From an uncultured Acetatifactor sp. (GTDB taxonomy: Bacteria; Bacillota; Clostridia; Lachnospirales; Lachnospiraceae): a stretch of 9,675 nucleotides of DNA. The stretch is from positions 1 to 9,675 of the forward strand of contig CAJGCP010000051.1 in NCBI GenBank assembly GCA_904501885.1, read 5' to 3'. A model generated the notes under the pieces. It was not told the DNA's origin, ran no database searches, and worked only from the letters and a program-made list of their open reading frames with translations. Made by a program: the position numbers and the translations under genes. This document shows positions 6,961 to 9,675 of this stretch, one piece after another. Every line of letters starts with the position of its first letter. Position 1 is the stretch's first letter.

Positions 6961-7251
6961 TTAAGCCTCATCCTGTCGAACAACCAAGTATCTGATTACG
7001 TTTTCCATAATACGAACACGGCTCTCGATTTCAGCAGGTGCAGTACTCTCAGCGTCAAACTTGATGAAATAATAAAAAGCTTCATTCATCTTCTGAACTT
7101 CGTAAGCAAGTCTCTTCTTGCCCCAATCGTCCACTTCTGTGATGGTACCGCCAAATCTCTCAATCAAAGCCTTGCACTTGTCAACAACTGCTGCTCTCTC
7201 TTCGTCCTCGATCTTAGCGGACACAACTACGGCTAATTCATACTTGTTCAT
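6961..7251 (-). CDS. rpsF: 30S ribosomal protein bS6
   Basis: This 96-residue protein is bS6, the partner of bS18 on the 30S platform. Typical features are the opening MNKYELAVVVSAKIEDEE, the GGTITEVDDWGKKRLAYEVQK segment and the FYYFIKFDAE strand. The frame is open to 7284, but the ATG at 7251 is the real start: AGGAGGT lies eight bases upstream and the sequence then matches the family start. It is the first gene of rpsF-ssb-rpsR and has its own promoter. A small hairpin in the leader could take part in bS6-bS18 autoregulation. Confidence 0.97.
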   Translation of the reverse strand: MNKYELAVVVSAKIEDEERAAVVDKCKALIERFGGTITEVDDWGKKRLAYEVQKMNEAFYYFIKFDAESTAPAEIESRVRIMENVIRYLVVRQDEA

Positions 7252-7277
7252 GCTTGTTACCTCCTTTTGGTCTCTGG

Positions 7278-7296
7278 CCCACATCTAAAGTGTGAG
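7278..7296 (-). promoter_or_regulatory. Leader hairpin upstream of rpsF, possible bS6:bS18 autoregulatory element
   Basis: The rpsF leader can fold CUCACA against UGUGGG (six pairs, one G-U) around the loop CUUUAGA, ending about 14 bases before the ribosome binding site. In several phyla a leader RNA structure lets the bS6:bS18 complex repress this operon. I could not find the characteristic CCG-containing bulge, so this is only a positional suggestion. Confidence 0.25.
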
Positions 7297-7323
7297 CAAG
7301 GAATTTATTCATCACGATTAGAT

Positions 7324-7352
7324 ATAATAACACATGACCCCTTACATTTCAA
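7324..7352 (-). promoter_or_regulatory. Promoter of rpsF-ssb-rpsR
   Basis: TTGAAA (7352-7347) and TATTAT (7329-7324) on the minus strand are separated by exactly 17 bases, with an upstream TG-rich stretch near the -10. Transcription would start near 7317, giving a leader of about 65 bases. The gap between the DUF951 stop and rpsF (7252-7423) otherwise shows no clear terminator on the minus strand, so read-through from upstream is also possible. Confidence 0.65.
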
Positions 7353-7423
7353 GGGTTTTTCGCAAATTTTCTAAGGTTTTTTACACTTTCCTGTGAATAT
7401 ATTCGTGCTATTTTGATTATTTC

Positions 7424-7609
7424 TTAATTTGCAGGTTTCATGATATCTTTTATGTTCTTCTCTACCATTTTTCTTGCAATCATAATCTGATGCCCACACC
7501 CCTTGCATTTCAAGCGAAAATCTGCGCCAATGCGCAAAACTTCCCATTCTTTGCTACCACAGGGATGTTGTTTTTTTAGCGTTAATACATCACCCACATT
7601 GATATCCAT
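7424..7609 (-). CDS. DUF951 family small protein
   Basis: The 61-residue protein matches the DUF951 family, short proteins widespread in Firmicutes with no established role. It shows the family pattern: NVGDVLTLKKQHPCGSKEWEV, then RIGADFRLKCKGCGHQIMIAR. Three cysteines and a histidine (HPCG and CKGCGH) suggest a small zinc-ribbon or beta-barrel, perhaps nucleic-acid binding; this is inference. The frame extends to 7633 into the upstream gene, but the ATG at 7609 is preceded by GGGGG at good spacing and begins with the family start MDINVGDV. It follows the YdcF-like gene by ten bases and precedes rpsF, a common neighbour arrangement in clostridia. Confidence 0.9.
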   Translation of the reverse strand: MDINVGDVLTLKKQHPCGSKEWEVLRIGADFRLKCKGCGHQIMIARKMVEKNIKDIMKPAN

Positions 7610-7619
7610 TTTATACCCC

Positions 7620-8372
7620 CTATAGATTTCCAAATACCCAATCTTTCATCACGCCAACAAATTCACGAAACAGGTTGTTCGGCAAAAAGCCAACCACCGA
7701 CTTTGCCGCTAATCCCTGCACCTTTTCATATCCCTGCTTTTGCGCTATTTTCATTGCGCGGTACATATGAAAATTATTGGTGACAATCACCACCTGGTCT
7801 TCTGTTTTATCTAAGAACTGCTCACTAAAAATCAGATTCTCATAAGTGTTGGACGATTGATTCTCCACGATAATTCTGTCTTTAGATATCCCTGCGTTTT
7901 CCAAATACGCACACATACCATCTGCTTCCGCAATGGGTTCGTTATATCCTTGACCACCGGAAACAATCACCTTCACTTCCGGATTTATCTCCAAGTACTC
8001 TACCGCTTTGTCCAATCTATACTTCAACACTCTGCTGGGACCACTCTTCTTCCACTGGGCTCCTAAAATAATGCAATACTGCGCAGGTTCCGTAGGCTTC
8101 GCGTGAAACTGCGACAAAATCAACCCCTCCACAATACCAAGAACAATTATACCAATACAAACTATCGAGCCGCCCGCGATCTTAATCCAAAGGGGAATTG
8201 CAAACCACAGGGTGGGTTTTAATAATAAGTAAGAAAGTCCCAATAGTGCAATGCCAATCACTGCCCATATCAGGAAGAAGAAGGTGCCAAACCCACACAA
8301 AGAAATGCCAAGACAGTACAAGATACTGGCGATGCCTAATACAGATAAGAATATGGCAATGATTCTTTGCAT
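7620..8372 (-). CDS. YdcF/SanA-like DUF218 membrane protein
   Basis: The 250-residue protein has two or three N-terminal membrane segments (about 3-24, 29-51 and 62-86) followed by an extracytoplasmic DUF218 domain (about 97-220). Family motifs are visible: ILGAQ (102-106), VSGGQGYNEPIAEADGM (137-153), VENQSSNTYEN (169-179) and NNFHMYRA (199-206). Members of this family (E. coli YdcF, ElyC, SanA) are linked to envelope integrity and, for YdcF, SAM binding; the exact reaction is unknown. GGAGA stands before the ATG at 8372. It is the first gene of a unit with DUF951 and possibly rpsF. Family membership is confident, function is not. Confidence 0.9.
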   Translation of the reverse strand: MQRIIAIFLSVLGIASILYCLGISLCGFGTFFFLIWAVIGIALLGLSYLLLKPTLWFAIPLWIKIAGGSIVCIGIIVLGIVEGLILSQFHAKPTEPAQYCIILGAQWKKSGPSRVLKYRLDKAVEYLEINPEVKVIVSGGQGYNEPIAEADGMCAYLENAGISKDRIIVENQSSNTYENLIFSEQFLDKTEDQVVIVTNNFHMYRAMKIAQKQGYEKVQGLAAKSVVGFLPNNLFREFVGVMKDWVFGNL

Positions 8373-8403
8373 GGTATTTCTCCTTTTGTATGTGTGTACG
8401 CAA

Positions 8404-8432
8404 ATTATATCACAAGAAAGGAAAAGACAAAA
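8404..8432 (-). promoter_or_regulatory. Promoter of the YdcF-like gene
   Basis: A consensus TATAAT (8409-8404, minus) lies 32 bases before the ATG at 8372. A -35 of TTTTGT at 8432-8427 gives a 17-base spacer; TTGTCT at 8430-8425 is an alternative with a short 15-base spacer. It is back-to-back with the sirtuin promoter and shares the 8424-8432 segment with it. Confidence 0.55.
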
Positions 8433-8453
8433 CCTTTGTTTTCATGTTATAAT
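8424..8453 (+). promoter_or_regulatory. Promoter of the sirtuin gene
   Basis: AAGACA (8424-8429) is followed after 18 bases by a consensus TATAAT (8448-8453) carrying the extended -10 TG at 8445-8446. Transcription would start near 8460, leaving a leader of about 75 bases before the chosen ATG at 8536. Confidence 0.6.
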
Positions 8454-8535
8454 GTAAAAAACAATTTGTGCAACGATGCAGACCAAGATAATACTCAACA
8501 GGGAACAATTATATCAGAAGGGAGATTGTATAGTT

Positions 8536-9264
8536 ATGCTAGGTCATATCCAAGAACTTCGAGATATCATAGAAAAGCATGACAACATTGTATTTTTTGG
8601 CGGTGCTGGTGTATCTACCGAAAGTGGCATTCCCGACTTCAGAAGCGTGGACGGTTTATATCATCAACAATACGACTATCCTCCTGAAACCATTTTGAGT
8701 CACACTTTCTATAGAAGAAAGCCGGAAGAATTCTACCGCTTCTATCGAAACAAAATGTACTATCCCGATGCAAAACCCAATGCCGCTCACTTGGCATTGG
8801 CAAAGTTAGAGGCACAAGGAAAACTTCGCGCAGTCATTACTCAAAATATCGATGGATTACATCAGGCTGCAGGAAGCAAAAATGTATTGGAATTGCACGG
8901 CTCCACGCTACGAAATTATTGCGAGGGCTGTGGTCACTTCCACACCTTAGAATATATTGTGAAGGCAAATGGGATCCCAAAATGCGAGAAATGCGGCGGG
9001 CCGGTAAAACCCGATGTGGTACTTTACGAAGAGGGATTAGACGAGGCAACCATTACCAAGTCTATTCAGCATATCCGACAATGCGATGTTTTAATTATTG
9101 GCGGAACCTCCCTTTCCGTCTATCCGGCAGCCGGTTTGATTGATTACTTCAATGGCGATAAGTTAGTAGTCATTAACAAAGCACCTACTCCTAAAGATAC
9201 GAAAGCTAATCTGTTGATACAGGCACCGATTGGAGAGGTGTTTAGAGCTATTGTAGCTATATAA
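8536..9264 (+). CDS. cobB: Sir2-family NAD-dependent protein deacylase (sirtuin)
   Basis: The 242-residue protein is a bacterial sirtuin that removes acyl groups from protein lysines using NAD, giving nicotinamide and O-acetyl-ADP-ribose. Signature motifs appear in order: GGAGVSTESGIPDFRS (22-37), QNIDGLH (103-109), catalytic H121 in ELHGS, zinc cysteines C129, C132, C150 and C153, and GTSLSVYPAAG (190-200). The Tyr/Arg pair diagnostic of desuccinylases is not obvious, so deacetylation is the likelier activity. The frame is open to an ATG at 8476, but that codon lacks a ribosome binding site and adds 20 residues foreign to the family. The ATG at 8536 has AAGGGAG upstream, at a rather long spacing of 11. 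Size matches Thermotoga Sir2 (246). It is monocistronic, closed by the terminator at 9281-9318. Confidence 0.95.
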   Translation: MLGHIQELRDIIEKHDNIVFFGGAGVSTESGIPDFRSVDGLYHQQYDYPPETILSHTFYRRKPEEFYRFYRNKMYYPDAKPNAAHLALAKLEAQGKLRAVITQNIDGLHQAAGSKNVLELHGSTLRNYCEGCGHFHTLEYIVKANGIPKCEKCGGPVKPDVVLYEEGLDEATITKSIQHIRQCDVLIIGGTSLSVYPAAGLIDYFNGDKLVVINKAPTPKDTKANLLIQAPIGEVFRAIVAI

Positions 9265-9280
9265 CATCATAGATGTATAC

Positions 9281-9318
9281 AAAAAAGAGATTTCATCAAA
9301 CGATGAAATCTCTTTTTT
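9281..9318. terminator. Bidirectional terminator shared by the sirtuin gene and the tRNA/rRNA operon
   Basis: A perfect 17-bp stem (9281-9297 with 9302-9318) closes on the four-base loop AAAC. It begins with six A and ends with six T, so each strand presents a stem followed by a U-run. It lies 16 bases after the sirtuin stop and 3 bases past the tRNA-Cys 3' end, and so serves both converging transcripts. Confidence 0.93.
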
Positions 9319-9320
9319 AG

Positions 9321-9392
9321 AGGTACGAGCCGGATTTGAACCGGCGAATAACGGTGTTGCAGACCGGGGCCTTACCACTTGGCTATCGTACC
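9321..9392 (-). tRNA. tRNA-Cys (GCA anticodon)
   Basis: Read on the minus strand, the 72-base gene has a perfect acceptor stem GGTACGA/TCGTACC, discriminator U73 as expected for Cys, a T-arm GCCGG-TTCAAAT-CCGGC and anticodon loop CTGCAAC with GCA. The anticodon stem CCGGT/ACCGT has a C-U mismatch at its outer pair (27-43), and position 38 is C. The 3' CCA is not encoded, so it must be added enzymatically. It is the last gene of the rRNA-tRNA transcript. Confidence 0.95.
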
Positions 9393-9406
9393 ATACCATA
9401 TTTAGA

Positions 9407-9478
9407 TGACTCCAACGGGAATCGAACCCGTGTTACCGCCGTGAAAGGGCGATGTCTTAACCGCTTGACCATGGAGCC
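9407..9478 (-). tRNA. tRNA-Glu (TTC anticodon)
   Basis: The minus-strand gene has acceptor stem GGCTCCA/TGGAGTC (one G-U), discriminator A73, T-arm ACGGG-TTCGATT-CCCGT and anticodon loop CTTTCAC with TTC. Its overall sequence is close to the standard bacterial tRNA-Glu. CCA is not encoded. It is 14 bases upstream of tRNA-Cys and 20 bases downstream of tRNA-Asn in the same transcript. Confidence 0.96.
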
Positions 9479-9498
9479 GCATTCGCCTTCCAGGCTAA

Positions 9499-9570
9499 CT
9501 CCCCGAGTAGGGCTCGAACCTACAACAACTCGGTTAACAGCCGAGTGCTCTACCATTGAGCTATCGAGGA
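9499..9570 (-). tRNA. tRNA-Asn (GTT anticodon)
   Basis: The minus-strand gene has acceptor stem TCCTCGA/TCGGGGA (one U-G), discriminator G73 as expected for Asn, T-arm GTAGG-TTCGAGC-CCTAC and anticodon loop CTGTTAA with GTT. CCA is not encoded. It is the first tRNA after the 23S rRNA 3' end, with a spacer of about 64 bases. Confidence 0.96.
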
Positions 9571-9634
9571 AAATTAAAGGTTTGTACCTTCAAAACCGAA
9601 CACCTAAACAAATCCCTGACTTCCGTCTTCTATC

Positions 9635-9675
9635 TTGGTTAAGCTTTAGACCGATTAGTAAGTGTCAGCTGAACA
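9635..9675 (-). rRNA. 23S rRNA, 3' end (partial)
   Basis: On the minus strand the last 41 bases of the window match the conserved 3' terminus of bacterial 23S rRNA: an AGCTGACA stretch, then ACTAATCGGTCTAAAGCTTAACC. The mature end is placed near 9635 by analogy with Firmicute 23S genes ending at ...CTTAACCA. The rest of the gene lies outside the window. The following spacer (9571-9634) contains GTGTTCGGTTTTGAAGGT, a string common after clostridial rRNA genes, and a small AAGGT/ACCTT hairpin at 9577-9590. No 5S rRNA is present in that spacer. Confidence 0.88.

Noticed and set aside
7337..7360. Hairpin CCCTT/AAGGG followed by a T-run on the plus strand
   Set aside because: No plus-strand gene ends here, the stem is only five pairs, and it overlaps the -35 region of the rpsF promoter.
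8476..8535. Longer sirtuin start at 8476
   Set aside because: No Shine-Dalgarno sequence precedes it and the 20 added residues have no sirtuin counterpart.
9163..9399. Open frame on the minus strand across the tRNA-Cys gene
   Set aside because: It runs through a tRNA gene, a terminator and the antisense of the sirtuin 3' end, and has no ribosome binding site.

Overview
The window looks like chromosomal DNA of a low-to-mid GC Firmicute, most likely a clostridial (Lachnospiraceae-like) bacterium. This rests on strong AGGAGG-type ribosome binding sites, TTGACA/TATAAT-type promoters, the rpsF-ssb-rpsR block next to a DUF951 gene, a Clostridia-type sirtuin, and a 23S rRNA 3' end followed by a tRNA cluster. 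The taxonomy is inference from gene style, not a database match. I see no insertion sequence, CRISPR array, prophage gene or attachment site.

Left part (1-4749, all minus strand) is a tightly packed catabolic operon. In transcription order it encodes a zinc-dependent medium-chain dehydrogenase (3700-4749), a D-2-hydroxyacid dehydrogenase gene broken by a one-base frameshift (2712-3700), an HpcH/HpaI-type pyruvate aldolase (1917-2696), a class II FucA-type aldolase (1243-1896), a KdgK-like PfkB sugar kinase (175-1194), and the first six codons of another gene running off the window (1-18). The set suggests breakdown of a sugar acid or related polyol: oxidation by dehydrogenases, then retro-aldol cleavage to pyruvate or a C3 unit. 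The substrate cannot be read from sequence. Two members are odd. The kinase lacks the PfkB catalytic aspartate (Ala280) and other signature residues although its reading frame is intact. The hydroxyacid dehydrogenase is frameshifted and has Ser in place of the third glycine of its Rossmann loop.

Divergent from the operon is a LacI-family regulator (5000-6067, plus). Between them (4750-4999) lies a near-perfect 18-bp palindrome with the LacI-family AANCGNTT core, placed just downstream of a good promoter for the catabolic operon. That is a classic repressor position, so the LacI protein is probably the local, substrate-responsive repressor. A strong hairpin at 6111-6149 closes the lacI gene and, in the other direction, the ribosomal protein operon.

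Middle part (6184-8372, minus) is housekeeping: YdcF/SanA-like membrane protein, DUF951 protein, then rpsF-ssb-rpsR (bS6, single-strand binding protein, bS18) with its own promoter. A sirtuin deacylase gene (8536-9264, plus) is divergent from the ydcF-like gene, and their promoters overlap.

Right end (9281-9675) is the tail of an rRNA operon on the minus strand: 23S rRNA 3' end, tRNA-Asn, tRNA-Glu, tRNA-Cys, and a 17-bp bidirectional terminator shared with the sirtuin gene. No 5S rRNA lies between the 23S end and the tRNAs.
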